A DNA stretch of 64,000 nucleotides from Marsupella aquatica (Eukaryota; Marchantiophyta), in assembly GCA_973895155.1 (NCBI GenBank), contig OZ316892.1:22072001-22136000 (forward strand). Direction: 5' to 3'. Made by a program: the position numbers and the translations under genes. Numbering within the stretch: position 1 is the stretch's first letter; every line of letters starts with the position of its first letter. Positions 10,396 through 23,274 of the stretch are shown here, in pieces. The notes below the pieces were generated by a model. It was not told where the DNA came from, did no database searches, and saw only the letters and a program-made list of their open reading frames with translations.

Positions 10396-11654
10396 TTTAA
10401 AACAATGAAAATGGGATACACATTGGAGCGGACGCGGGGTGCTCAGGTCACCCATCTCTAAGTCCTTTGTATATTTACTTTCATTTTGCAACCACGAGCG
10501 AGGTGCCCACCTCCTTTGACATTTCAACTCTTCATTCCTCAACTAAGTGGTCACCCATCCCAATTGCTATTCCTCCAACATGAGCTTAACTTTCTAGTTC
10601 TTATCCCTCACAATGTACATGCAAGTTTAACACTTTTATTGTTTGACTTGGAGTGTTTAGGGATTTTATACACTTCTAAATTTATTAAGACCCATAATTT
10701 GGACCTAAGCTGGGCAGAGTCGGGAGAGGCCGACAGGCAACATGCAACAATGCAGCCCTGGCCAAGCTAGAGGCAGCCAGGGTCAACGACAACACAGCCC
10801 GGGCCGGGGAAATGAGGATGCAACGATAGTGGCAAGGGTGGAGCAAAGACGCAGCCAGTGCGCCTCAACTATGGTGACAGAGAAATGGAGGGGAGGAGAA
10901 ATGGATTAGCCAACCCACCCCTCCGCAAACTATACTGAGGGTTCAAAATGTAACCGTGGGGGAAGCGACGACCGTCCAATGGGAAGACCAAAAGAAATCT
11001 CAAACGTTGGATCTTAGGTAGTTAACTTGAGTTACTTTTCTTAACCGATGACTCAAACGAGTGGTAGACTGATAAATACAAGAAAAAGAGTGGCAATGTA
11101 GTGATTATGCCACAAAAGTGTGGCATTAGACTAATAAATCCCAGTTTTGCTCTATCATGATATTGCATGTTTGCATCGAGTGATCTATAATTATGATTAC
11201 CCTCTTACATTCCCTTGGAGCAATCAATAGAAATTTGGGGTCATTCGTGAATAGTAAAGCCCTCCTCCATCCAACTTGACATGAGATCATTATAGTTTAT
11301 TAGTTATGGAAGATTAATATTTTGGTCCTTCCAAAGCCTTGGCGTCAAGGGTAGCTCCCGATTGTCTCATCTTTCATCAACTATGTTGTTGTTGGACTTG
11401 CAGCAAAGACTACATGGGACAAGCAATCTCCTTTAAGATGATAAATTTTTGATTTTGCATGTTGAGCAAATATTGCCAAAAGGGAACAATATTTTGGGGT
11501 CTTGGAAGGAGGCAAGAACAACATTCAATTAAGTCCATTTGCCTCAAGTATGAAGTCATTCAAACATGCAAGAATGATTGTATCCTCTTTTCTAGGAAGA
11601 GTTTTCGGTGCAACTACATGCCCCATCTAACACAATAGGAATTTGTCGTTTTGC

Positions 11655-11795
11655 CAAAATAAAAATTTCCCATTCTCCTAGGTCGGACTTTCCCATTCTA
11701 CTAGCATCGGACTTTCCCATTCTCCCAGCATCGGACTTTCCCATTCTCTCGGCATCGGACTTTCCCATTCTCTCAACATCGGACTTTGCCATTTT
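11655..11795 (-). repeat. Subterminal 24-bp array, right side of CACTA element
   Basis: The same 24-bp unit in reverse orientation (plus strand reads CATCGGACTTTCCCATTCTC), about five to six copies. Together with the left array it forms the mirrored subterminal repeats of the element. Confidence 0.85.
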
Positions 11796-12240
11796 ACCAC
11801 AATCGGATATAATATCCGTTCTTATCAACTACAGAACTTTTCCGATCAATATTGAAACGCACATCATTTCCGTTACAAAAAACATCGGACATATCAATCA
11901 AATTTTTTGTTAGGGGATCCGATGTAGTTTGTAACGGATATGATCCATTTTTTACCGCATCGGAAAGGTTCCGTTGTTAATTACATCGGAAATGAAGATA
12001 TCTGAAGCCGAGAGTATGGCATATTGCCATTTTGTGATAATGGGAATTTCCGATTCTAAAAGAATCGGACGCCGATTGTTTGCAAAAATTGAGCATCAGA
12101 AATCAGCTAAATATGTACTAGTGAAAATGATCCACCAGTCGTGCCCATTTCAATAGGTCAACATATTGAGGTCCTGGTTTGGAGCGATCATGTTTACATA
12201 CATCCTTCCAATAAGTATTTAGTTTGTGACGTTCTCTTTT

Positions 12241-12545
12241 CACTCGAGGGTCTCACTATATGGGGACCTCCCCATCGCCTACAATGTTTTTAGGCCTCGG
12301 ACCCCCTAAAATGTAAGATTTATTTTTTATTTTTTAACCCCTATAAAGTTGGAATATTCTTGGAATATTCTAAAAATTGGATTAAAAAGACCCTAATGTT
12401 TTTATAAGTCTCAAAATTGAATTTAAAAGACCCTATTGTTCTTCTACAAAAATTCTTAAGTCTTCCCTTAGAACCAATAAAATGACCCTATCCTTCGTCG
12501 CACGTGATATGCCATTTTTGTGGAAGTGAAACCCCTGAGTCTTTT
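12241..12545 (+). repeat. Long terminal inverted repeat, left copy
   Basis: It starts CACTCGAGGGTCTCACTATA and matches the reverse complement of 46443-46699 over about 260 bp at roughly 90% by eye; the left copy has an extra stretch of about 45 bp. The last exon of the adjacent CACTA-type gene (ending at 12468) runs into this repeat, so it is likely the 3' terminus of that transposon. The CACTC start is a plausible CACTA variant. Confidence 0.6.
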
Positions 12546-15500
12546 CAATAACGTCTGAGAGTGACTAATAAATTTCTTGCCAGACATTGACTGCTTATCT
12601 GGATACTCCCAATCTGCCTCCATCAATTTCTGCACATCCTCAATTATCTTTGGATTTTGTTTGTTCCAATCAGGTTCTGATACATCAAAAAGCCTCAATC
12701 CAATATGGTTTATTAGGATGAGAATAATCAATATCATTGTCATGAATCTGAAAAAACCACCACAAATAATAGTCATCAACATTGGGAATGAAAAAAACAC
12801 CCAATTGCTTTTGAGTACACAAATTATAGGCCACAATGTGAAATGTGCAATGAAAATCCTACCATTATCAATTTTCCCTTCTTATTGTCAGCCCTTCTTG
12901 CACTACCGGTTCTCTGAAATTGTTTCTTGGCTTGCCTAGATTCCCTGCATTGCTCTGTTGCAGTCTTTCTTCCCTCTACATACACAATGAGCATCCAATA
13001 TTGATCATCCACAATTGCAAAATGAGGGATAAGAAATATTACAATATAATACCTGGGAGGCTTCATTGAAATTGATTTATGTGAACCCTGACTGGATGTC
13101 ACTACTGCAGAGTGTCCAGATTTTCCAATCGATGTTGATGGAACCACCACTATACACATGCAAACCACTGAAGTTATGAGTCCAACATTCATATAGATCA
13201 ACATTGAAAAATACATTGAAAATCTTTGAAATTACTTACATTCAAATAGCTGGCCAGTCATAGGGTCTTTATAACATTGCACCATGCCACTCGATCATGG
13301 AAGGTCCAACCTTTGTATCTTTGTTTCTTTTGCATCTGCCAAGCTCTTAGATGGAGGTTGCAGATGTTCCTGTTCAGATCAAGTTAAAACCAATGTTATT
13401 AAACAGAATCACTACCAATGTCTATAGTTTCCTCATAATGTTGGTGAAATGTAATAGGAATATCACCTTGGATGAACTTTCAGGTTTCTCATCTTCACTG
13501 TACTCAGCATCAGTGTCATAATCTGATTCAGAGCCCTCATCACCAGACTCTGCCATACTCACTGAGGCAATTCTTGATATCTGGAGCTCTATCTCCTCTA
13601 TGTGGTAACCTCACTTCTAGGAGTTCGACGTGCACTTGTTTCCTTCTTGCGCCCTACGGCCTGTGTTGCACCCAGTCTACATCAGAGAATATCAATTCAT
13701 GAATGACAAGTACCAAAAACCAACTCATATTGTTGATGAGCAATATTAACACATCTTTGCACATTCAAAACAACATGCAAGATTATACTCACATGAACTT
13801 GAAATTTCTCTAAATATCTCCTTGAATTTTCTATTGTTGTTTGCTACCTTCTTATTTCGTTCCTCCTCATATGGAGGTATTCGCTGCATTCACTGGTAGA
13901 CCATGGCATGCCATGTTACTATGATCCCACTCCCAACTAAATCAAACCGGACTATAAGTATCTTCAAACCATTCATTTCCTTTTATATTTTCTTTTTCCT
14001 TTGTCTGTAGTACTTGGTCCAGGCTCCTGTCTAGTTGTACAGGCTTCTGCCAACTCTATGTGAAACTTAGCATTGTCATCCATAGTATCATGGAAATCAA
14101 CTTCCATGTAATCACCCAACACCCTTGTAGACCTGGATTCCTTGTGGAGGAGTCCTCCATGCAATCCCCTTATCATTTGGGTAAAAAAACACTTGTTCTA
14201 ACTGTCGTGGCAACACATAGTCCATTTTCTTGGTCCAAGCACCCAGCTCCTTCTGAAAATTTACTTGCCACAATCCAGATGTATCATATCTCATACTTGC
14301 AGTGGCTTTGGGAGTCCAAGATGGGTTTGCCCACCTTCCTTTGAAAAGGACCACTTCCTTTATCAGAGGCCCATAGTTCAACACTAAGATGTCTGTCAAC
14401 ACCCCCACATATTGTACAGATTCATCTACTGTTGCCCCTGACCTAATGACCCGCTTCTCAGTGAATGTACAAGCCATCCCAGAATCAAAAGTCTTGAACC
14501 CAGATGAGTCACAATCAATCAAGGAACCTAGTGATGGAATGGTGCCCATAGGCTCTGCAGGCCCTGTACCGTAGTGCCTTCAAACTAGGTGGTACACTAT
14601 ACGCTGCCAACACCATTCGTTCAAACTCATTCTCAAAATTATGCCTTCTAATGGTCACTTCAAACCATTCTCTAAAAGGAGGCAACTCATCCAAATTAGA
14701 GGGATAAGGCACAGGATTCCTCCGATTTTCTGGATTCTTCATCCATTCTTTCCGGAAATCTGCTCTGTGCTTGGTAACTGCCTCTTTTTGATCATCATAA
14801 ACCCTGCATGGCAAGAATGACAGTCAGCTCCTAGGCCCACACAATTTCTGCTCAAAACTCAATTCTGTTTAATAATAAACAACAGAGAACTTAACAATAT
14901 AAACCATGCTCATACCTATACAATGGTTCCACCAGCCAGGTCTTCATTCTCCAGTATGTAATGATGCATAGCTATCATATCATTCCACTCCAAGGTGATC
15001 TGTTTTCCAGCTCCTTCCAAGACAATGCCTGCAACACCAGGATTCTCCTCCAAGTCCCATGTTCTCATTCCTGTCCCCTTAACATCGATCATGTATTCAG
15101 AAAGGAATCCTAAAGATTCATCCAGAAGGTAGCCTTCAGCCATAGAAGCCTCTGGACGTGCCTTGTTTCGAACATAACCCTTCAAGGTCTTTAGATATCT
15201 TTCTATTGGGTACATCCATCTAATGTTCACTGGACCACAGATGTCTAGTTCCTGAACCAGATGAATCAACAGATGGGTCATGACATCAAAGAAGCTTGGT
15301 GGAAAATGAATTTCCATAAGGCAGAGTGTGAATGCAACATCCATCATCATAGAGTCATAATGTGAGGGATCCCAAACCTTGGCACAGATGGTACGCCACA
15401 CATTGCTCACTCTAGCTATGGCCAACCGAACACCTTCATCAAGTAATCCCATTGTTGCCAATGGAAGGATTTGTTGCATGAGGTGATGGAAATTGTGAGA

Positions 15501-15683
15501 TTTCAGCCCTGATAACTTCTTCTTAACTGTGACACATTTAGCCAGAGAACTGCTGAAACCAGTGGGCCCTTTAAAGGTCAACAATACCTCTAAGAACTTA
15601 GTCTTCTCTGTCTTACTTAGGCAGTATGGGGCTGGCGGCATGATCTTTGAATCTTTTTTTGGATCTGGATTTGGAACCAGCCA
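12468..15683 (-). pseudogene. CACTA TNP2-like transposase, 3' part, plus further exons
   Basis: This continues the transposase interrupted by solo LTR B. Exon 15683-14916 carries a DUF4218-like region (LSGLKSHNFHHLMQQILP, then MEIHFPPSFFDVMTHLLIHL) and ends in a good donor GTATGAGC. The next exon starts near 14810 after ..TGCCATGCAG. A frame change near 14560 leads into a DUF4216-like region (YVGVLTDILVLNYGPL) ending at 13973 in a Lys/Arg-rich tail. Further down the same strand are short acidic and basic exons with GT-AG borders. One is a start-like acidic exon near 13550-13470 (MAESGDEGSESDYDTDAEYS), another lies near 13130-13050, another near 12985-12840, and the last ends at 12468 inside the terminal repeat. 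These may be a second, TNPA-like product. The frame change suggests decay. Confidence 0.75.
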
Positions 15684-15798
15684 TGTGATGCCTAGCCAGG
15701 AATCACTCGACCAGTGAAGTGGGTAAAGCAGGAATGCACCCTAGAAACACCTTAGTATAGGGACAAAACAAGGAAAATATAAACAATTAGGGGCGATT

Positions 15799-18700
15799 AT
15801 GGAACCCGGGCTGAGGCCGGAGGTAAGGACGCTGGGGGTGAAAACTCGATTAGGGTTAGGGCGCGCTAAGCATCGGCGGCTAGGAAGGATCAACGGGAGG
15901 AAGGACCGGAAGAGGAGAGGGGTAAGGAGCGCTTGCAGGAGATGGTGGCTCATTTGCGAGCACGAACTAGGCAGACGACTACGGGAGGCCAACTACTGTC
16001 AGCTGCTTAGGCAAGCACTCGGGGAGAGAATAGATACTGATGATCGACCTAAGGAGGGTATGAGCAACGTCAATCAAGCGGCACATTTCTGGGGATGCCT
16101 GTTTGAACGGGCAACTGAGTACATCAAAACTTACGAGGACGAGGAATCAGAAAGGGCAGCTCAAGAACGGCAGGAGCTCGCTCGATTGTGGGAGCTGCAG
16201 AAGACGGCTTTCTTAGGAGGCAAACTCATCAAGGACGAGTTCTTGTGGACTCCTACTTCCAATCAGCTCGACGATCTTTTGTTTTGCAAAGACAGCGTCG
16301 TCGGCATCCGAGAGGCCATCAAGAACTACAACGACATACACTGGGAATTGAAGGGTAGCACGGAAAGGTTAGACCCAGGCAACGGTGCTAGGAGAAACCT
16401 CCACGGCAGCAGAGATGAAGAGGAAGGGAGCCATCAACGATGAAGCCACCCCGGCAAAAAGAACGAGGTCGGCGGCACCAAAGAAGCCAGCCGAGCAGCA
16501 GAGCAGGAGGCAGGGAGAAGCCAAAGAGGAAGAGGTTGATCCCATCAAGGCCATTCCAACTAGGGATGACACCTGGAAGGGCTGGGCGGCAACCCTACCA
16601 GTGGAGGTGCAACTACATTTTGCACGGGAGGAGGATGCATGCTTTACAGCCATGCAGACCAAGAAGTACCAAGGCTTCATGGCCGGATCCGGCTTAGAGG
16701 CCTTTGTAAGATTACCATGGCTGAAGCCGGAAGTACCAGATTCAGACCTATTAGAATTCGTGGGGTCATGGGAACCCGAGACCAATTTCACGAGGATATA
16801 TGGGAAGGATTTCTATCTTACTCCCAAAGTGATTGCCGAAGTGTTTGGCTTGCCGATAGGCAATAAGACCAAAGTTGATACCAAGAAGACCTTGCCTGAC
16901 AAGGAGTTCCGGTCGTTCCCCGGGCCATCAACGAAGAATGGCTTCTTCCGGAACACCTGCACCAACCCGCACATAGGAGAGATGATCGACTTCTTGAGGG
17001 TGACCATGCACTGTAACTTGCCGAGGGCAGAGATCGGCAAGGCACAAGTCTATCTGGCAGAGAGGCCAGACCCAAGCCGGGACTACAACGGGTACCTCCT
17101 CAACCAATTGAAGAAGATCTTAAAGGAAGAGCAGCAGGTAATCGGCATGGGGAGCGTGTCGCGGCTTGGCTATCACATGCCGCTGTTGTGCCGGTATGCC
17201 AGAGGTCAGACTTTTGCCCCGGTACTTCCCCTGCAGGTAAGGGCACCCGAGGAAGCTCCAACGCCGAGGCCGTTGGCTGAGAAGCCTCAACCACCTGTTA
17301 GTCCTACGATCGAGCAGGTGTTTAGGCCCAGGAAGGAAGACTTGCCGATGCAGCAACCAGGCATGCAGAGTCTGCTGAAACTACTGGAGAAAGAAAAGAA
17401 ATCGGCATCGGCATCGACAACGGCAACGGCAACAATGCAGGACACTACTACAGAGGTAGGCCTACACCGGCTCACAAGAGAAAACCCCTTTGCTGGAGAC
17501 AAGGAGAGAATCAGGCCGGAATCCAAGCCAGGTGTTCGAATGTACGTGGGAACCTCAAGCTCCGAATCTGAGGCAGAATTGCCTGAAGCTCCTACCGAGG
17601 AAGAGGAGAGGGAGTTTTTTATGCTAGAGGTCAGACTTTTGCCCTAGTACTTCCCCTGCAGGTAAGGGCACCCGAGGAAGCTCCAGCACCGAGGCCGGTA
17701 GCAGAGAAGCCTCAACCACCTGTTAGCCCTACGATCGAGCAGGTGTTTAGACCAAGGAAGGAGGACTTGCCAATGCAGCAACCAGGCATGCAGAGTCTGC
17801 TGAAACTACTGGAGAAAGAGAAGAGATCGGCATCGGCAACGGCAACGGCAACAATGCAGGACACTACTCCAGAGGTAGGCTTACACCGGCTTACAAAAGA
17901 AAACCCCTTTGCTAGAGACAAGGAGAGAATCAGGCCAGAATCCAAGCCAGGTGTTCGAATGTATGTGGGAGTCTCAAGCTCTGAATCTGAGGTAGAATTG
18001 CCTGAAGCTCCTACCGACGAAGAGGAGAGGGAGAAGCCGGACGTCCAAGAAGTAGAGGAGGCAGTGGAGGACTGCAGCCATGATAACTCCGGCTATGGGT
18101 CGGACCATCACGTTCCAGGAGTAAGGACCTGTGGCCGGTTTGTCCCCACACTTCCAAGGGTAGTACGAGGGGACCCCAACCAGCAAAGTAGCCATGAGTC
18201 TCCCCCACCAGATGTTGCTCCCCCGAGCTTTGATGGCATAAAACAGACGGCGCAGGAATTTCAGGAGCGAATCAGGCAGGAAGAGGAGGCAGCCCTGGCT
18301 AGAGAAAAGGATTTTCCAGGAGGAGATTGGCCGGAGGACATCAGGCGGCTAGCCGAAAAAGGAAGCAAACCTCTAGCCACGATTGAAGAGATCCGCAAGA
18401 CGGCTTGGGAGCAGAGGCCACGATGGGCGATGCCGATCACTTCTACTTACTCCACCTACGCTAAGAATAGAGCCGTGGAGTATGGTGAGATGTGTGGGGA
18501 ACTTGCGCTCGGCATCTTTGGAGAGGAGTTGGAGGTAGGACCCTTTTTCCATAGGGAGCAGTTGGAGAAGCACCAATTAGAAGAAGCGGTGGCTTTAGAG
18601 AGAAGCAAGAAGGACAAGGTCATTCGACGGCTTAGGAGGATGGAAGCCGAGATTGAAGATCTAAGGGCGGCCAAGAAAGCCCAAGATGAACTGCGGATTA

Positions 18701-19860
18701 AACGGCATGAGCTGAACATCATGCAAGGGCAGTTGGACACCGCGCAGGTTGATAATCAGAATATCAAGGATAAACTGACTCAGACGCAGGGAGAGTTGGC
18801 CGATACGATCAAAGAGAGGGAGAAGTGGAAGCGAGAGCTGAGGAATGCAGAGGAGGCCCACATAACAGCCAACAGCCGGGCCATGGCGAAAACCCAAAGA
18901 AAGGAATGGGCGTTGAAGGGGGAGCTCGAGAAAATCCGTGGAGCCCTTGAGCAGAAGGAGGCCGAGTTAGGAAAATCCTATCAAGGGATTATGGCACTGC
19001 AGCAGGAGCTTGCGTCCTTGACGGCCAGCTTCAAGGCCGACCTAAGGGAGAAGGACGAGATGCTCGATCAGACTTACGCCAAGATGAATCAGATGGAGTC
19101 TGTCATCATTGCAGAGCTCGACAAGGAGCTAAGAGCAACTCGGGAGGAGAGGGCTACCTTGAAGAAAGAACGGGAGGAAGCCCATAAGGAACTAGAGGAG
19201 GCGTGCAAGGACCTGGATGAGACCCAGGAGGAGTTGGAGGAGATCACGAGGAAGATGGAGAACCTCCAGCGGCGGGCCGACAACCAAACAGAGCAGCTGA
19301 AGAAACAAGCCGCAGTATTTTAGTGCTTGTCTTCATCAGGCCCAACTCCAATTGGGGCAACCAAGTTACCAGGAGTGGTACTGGCCAAAGAAAAAGCCGC
19401 GCCACCTGCACCAGTGCCGGAAGTAAGTGGGAAGGGGAAGGGACCAGCTGCCGAACCAGAAAAGAAGAAGAAGCGGAAACCTTCAGGGTCAAGGAGTAAT
19501 ACGACTCCACTGGCCGTGGTGACCAAGGAGGTAGACCCAGCACCAACCTCCGGCAGGAACACGGCAATAGATCCCGCTATCACCAAGGGTGGGGAGGGTG
19601 CGGCCCAAGCCGAACTACTCAATCATGAGGCCGGTATCCCAGATCCGCCTCTTGAGCAGGCCGGGGAGACCGTAGCCAAGGCTGAGGCCGTAGCCAAGAA
19701 TGATTCTCGAGCCGATGCCGACGCCGATGGTGGACCCAGTCAGGCCGATGGAGAGTTGACTCAGTCAAGGGCAGGTAATCTGTCAGAAAACAAACCTACG
19801 GCAGTGGCTGAGGAGGAAGCGTTGGGGGCGTCCATTGAGGATCCACCACCGGTGTCGTGA
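15799..19860 (+). pseudogene. LTR-encoded coiled-coil protein, copy B (broken)
   Basis: Homologous along its length to the ORF of copy A, with the same MEPG start and the same end at a TGA just inside the LTR tail. Breaks: a one-base insertion near 16368 shifts the frame (MEPG part ends at 16443, the rest reopens by 16385); a tandem duplication at 17195-18033 brings in a TAG at 17645-17647; and a TAG at 19321-19323 sits at the end of the coiled coil. The conserved domain (VIAEVFGLPIG; NGFFRNTCTNPHIGEMIDF at about 16830-17010) and the coiled coil (about 18550-19320) are otherwise well kept. At position 8158 of copy A, where A has TAG, this copy reads CAG. The domain order matches copy A; function is unknown. 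Confidence 0.75.
17195..18033 (+). repeat. Tandem duplication of about 420 bp inside copy B
   Basis: The segment starting TATGCCAGAGGTCAGACTTT at 17195 recurs from 17620 (offset 425), ending GAGAGGGAG in both. Copies A and C have one unit. The duplication creates the stop that splits the ORF. Confidence 0.85.
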
Positions 19861-20774
19861 CGGTGCAAGGGCGTCGTTCCTTTTAGGAAGGGCGGACGTG
19901 GAGGGAGGAGGTGTGAGTGGGCAGGGCGGGCGCTGATCTCCAAGTTTAGGATTAGGATCAGGACCAGGAGCGGCCCTGACACTTAGCTTAGTGGGATTGC
20001 GGTTCCACTGGTAGGAGCAACACTTGTGCTCCTGCCTTACTGTACATAAGTAGTTTCGGGCAGGTAGATTACTGTTAGGTAGATTAGGCTTACGCTGCAA
20101 AGAATTAGGCGGATCCACTACCAGGATAAGTACCTGGGCAGCGGGGAGCTCAGGGCCTCTTCTTTAGCAAGTTTTTAGTTTGCACCAGCCGGGCTGGGAT
20201 CAAGTAGTAAGGGAAGCTCTCGGTTAGTCATACAGTGACCCTTGTGTATATTCATGTTTCCTCATGCCTAAGAGCTGAATAGAGTTGGCCTCACGGCTTA
20301 GTTCGCAGAGCTTGTGTATGAGATGTACTGTTTGTATGGCAAGTGCATGGTATGACTCAGTCAGAATGAGTCATTTTGCTATTTGTGTGTCGCATTAACT
20401 TGTGTGAAGAGTGCCCACATCAACTAGAAGGAAGGAAAGTAAGCAGGGGAGTGAGAGTTGGATGTGTTGAGCTGAGAGAGGTCTTAGCGGCTTAACCAAG
20501 CCTATTGGGGATCATTCCGGCGGCGGAATCCAAACATACCTAACAAGACGGAGGGGAAGACGAGGGAAGGCCTAGATTAGGCCGGCTACGTATCTCATGA
20601 CCCGATGAAGGATCTGTCCAGTATATGTGTGTAAAATGTTAATAGTAGTAGTAGAAGGTTAGCAGCGTCCCATGCCGCTAAACCGCGGAAACGGCCTCGC
20701 CAAGCGCGAAACCTGCGGGAATCGGCTTGAGCTGGGGGGTTTCTTGGGTTTAGGGAGCCATGGGATGCACCACA

Positions 20775-22860
20775 AGCCACAAGTGTTCCCGCACGTCCAT
20801 GACTTTCATGTCTTCTCGAACAAAAGGAGTATCCTTTGTCCCCAAAATAGTGTGCACAATGTTGTGGGCAAGATTCTTCTCAGAGTGCATGGGATCCAAA
20901 CAATGGTTGATGAGAAGTTTATGCATTGGACACACAGTTCAGTACAAACTAAGTTAGAATAAGAAATGTTACTCTTTGCTACTTAACATTAATACACACT
21001 GAGGGATTCAGTATGGGAAACCAGATACTTACACTCCAGTACGGCAGCTTGTATAATCCAGTAACCCTCTTCACTCCATTCTTCTTTACTGGAGAGTTTT
21101 CATCATCCAGCGCATTCCCTGGTTTCTTCTCCACATATTTAGCGGCCTTTTCTCCCCAACGTTTCCTATCAGAGCTGGACACTCTACATGGTGCAGCTCG
21201 TGCCTCTACCTCACCATTAAAGTATTTTGCCACTTCCTCTTTGCAAAAATAGTGCCTCTGTGGTAACTAGCGATGATGGCCAGCAAACAGTAACTTGCCC
21301 AACTGTTTTGAACCATGTGCCACACAATTTGGCCCACAAACCACACATCCTTTGTACCCTGCATGTTGTTGGCCAGAGACTAATCCATATGCAGGATAAT
21401 CATTGATTGTCCACAATACTGAAGCCCTTAGCTTGAACTCTTGCTGCAATCCTAGCCTTGGTAGAACATCAAAACAATCTACTCCTTCTGACCATAATGT
21501 CTCAAGATCATCCACAAGTGGAGCCATGTATACATCAAATTGTTCCTCGCTTACAGACACAGGACCTGGAATTAGAAGAGCCAGCATGACAAAGAACTTC
21601 TTTGTGGAAAGCCAAGGAGGGATATTATAATTCAACAACAGGATTGGCCATGTAGACCAGGCAGTAGAATTATTCCCAAATGGATTTACCCCATCAAGTG
21701 CCAATCCCATTCGCACATTCCTTGGCTCAGCAACAAAAGCAGGGTCAATCTCTGTGTCCACATGTTTCCATGCCTTTGAATCTGCTGGATGTCGGACCAT
21801 GTTGTCCTTGCTCTTGTTCTTATGATGCCAAGTCATTAGCTTAACTTAGATGTACCCTTAGTGGCATACAATCTCTTCAATAGAGGGTTTATAGGGAAAT
21901 ATCTCAAGACCTTCACAGGCTGTAAATAATTCCCCACTAACTTCATCTTTGGCTGATTACACTTGGAACAATTGTCCAACTCTGCAGTCTCATTTCTAAA
22001 TAACATACATCCATTCTCACAGACTGGGATTCTCTCATAGTCTAAACCCAATTTTCTCAGTAATTGTTTTGCAGCATATAGGTTTTTAGGGAGAGTGTGC
22101 TCTGTTGGCATTCCATGCTCAGTCAACAAAGACAACATGGCATTCACTCCCGTGTTCGAGAACCTATTGTTGTGACAGATGTTTAAAAACAACAATATGA
22201 AGGAAACTACATCTGTCTTACTGCCTGGAAATAAGGGTTTCATGGCTTCTTCTAAAGACCCTTGCAGAGGGACAGGATTTATATAGGATGCCCTGCTGTA
22301 GGTGTGTCCTCAGCCCGGGACTCAGCAAAGGGTGGATCTGCCTCATTCTCATCATTTTGAAACATTGAATCTATATCAAAAGGAGGATCATTATCCACAT
22401 ATTCGTCAGACTCTTCAGAAGCTCTTGCCAATGTCTCCTGAAGTAAAACTCTGACCTGCTCTTCAACATCTATTGATGGCTGGCCTGAGTGGAATGCCTC
22501 TCGAGACATTCCTGCCCTCAGTGCCTTTGGACCAGAGTTACGGATGTAATTGGATCTCCACTCCTCATTAGAAGAGTCTTCACCCTCTCCTACCCACACT
22601 CGACAGGCAAGGTAGCGGCCATATTTAAGAAGATGTTGTCGACTGGTCTTTCGAGTAGTCTTAACAATCCCTTTGCATTCCATGCAAGAGCAATACATTC
22701 TATGATCAGCACTACCAGAGCGAGCTGTCTGTTCTCGAGCCCATAAGTTATCATCACGATGCTGTATTCGACGTGGATGGGAAAGAGGTAAACTTCTCAG
22801 GTTATCTGCCTCTGTTGTATATGCAGTGTTATGTGACCCAGCCTGGCTAGAAGAAGCCAT
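20775..22860 (-). pseudogene. CACTA TNP2-like transposase, 5' part
   Basis: ATG 22860 opens a 193-residue acidic N-terminal region. A frame change near 22290 leads to MKPLFPGSKTDVVSFILL, and another near 21836 leads to the core Transposase_21-like domain (RHPADSKAWKHVD, MGLALDGVNPFG, TWPILLLNYNIPPWL, TINDYPAYGLVSGQ). A TAG at 21267-21269 then falls where TNP2 proteins usually have the Trp of a HRRWLP motif. After YFNGEVEARAAPCRV an intron starts at a GTAAGT near 21030, and the next exon (20935-20775: MHKLLINHCLDPMHSEKNLA) is cut by solo LTR B. The enzyme would cut and rejoin CACTA ends. Several lesions make this a dead copy. Upstream (22861-23270) I see no terminus or promoter motif. Confidence 0.8.
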
Positions 22861-23274
22861 GATTGCAGCAAAACCTAATCAATAACACAGTTGCACATCT
22901 TTCTTCTGTGACATCTTGCAGAGCATATGAATTATTCTAGACAACTCCAAAACCCTTCCATACCATCTTCTACAGCGTCATGTGAAGCAAATATGTGCAC
23001 AAGTGAAGAATGCGACATACATTTGAGGTACTGGACTCCAACTGAGGTAAAGGCAGCTCCAACTTTAGCCCCCATTGCCAATAGAATAGTTCATGCATGC
23101 CAACAACAGGTAAACAGATGACATATTAGCAACTTGATCAGAAATTATTTACTTGGGTACGTTACCTAATCTCATTTCATATTGTAAGTGGCATTGGGTA
23201 TTTGAAGGAGACCTGAATTGTACAAATCAAAATGACAAAAGTTTACAAAACCAAATAAAGGCCTACCTCAACCA

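Larger units (their letters stand above)
10120..12123. mobile_element. Non-autonomous CACTA transposon, 2,004 bp
   Basis: The left end reads CACTAGTAAATTTTACC and the right end, on the other strand, CACTAGTACATATTTAGC. Both are flanked by the trinucleotide AAA (10117-10119 and 12124-12126), matching the 3-bp target duplication and the CACTA termini of the En/Spm superfamily. Inside both ends are mirrored arrays of a 24-bp repeat carrying GTCCGAT, plus many dispersed copies of the same heptamer, as expected for subterminal transposase-binding sites. The middle (10.5-11.6 kb) has no transposase ORF; part of it (about 10690-10940) is more GC-rich and may be captured sequence. Mobilisation would have to come from an autonomous CACTA element. 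Confidence 0.82.
15684..20774 (+). mobile_element. Solo giant LTR, copy B (5,091 bp)
   Basis: It starts TGTGATGCCTAG and ends GCACCACA. An exact 5-bp duplication AGCCA flanks it at 15679-15683 and 20775-20779, the hallmark of LTR-element integration. It has no PBS, gag or pol, so it is a solo LTR left by LTR-LTR recombination, inserted in antiparallel orientation into the CACTA transposase. It is collinear with copy A, with an added internal tandem duplication. The 0.9-kb tail after the ORF (19861-20774) is non-coding and contains the palindromic box at 20515-20528. Confidence 0.85.

Noticed and set aside
10231-10461. ORF repeating MGKSDAER
   Set aside because: It is a translation of the 24-bp subterminal array and has a mirror image at the other end.
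15684-20774. Reading the family-1 units as DNA transposons because TGTGATGC and TGTGGTGC are inverted at the ends
   Set aside because: The 5-bp duplications, TG..CA ends and the PBS directly after copy A fit LTR integration better; the inverted match is only about 8 bp.
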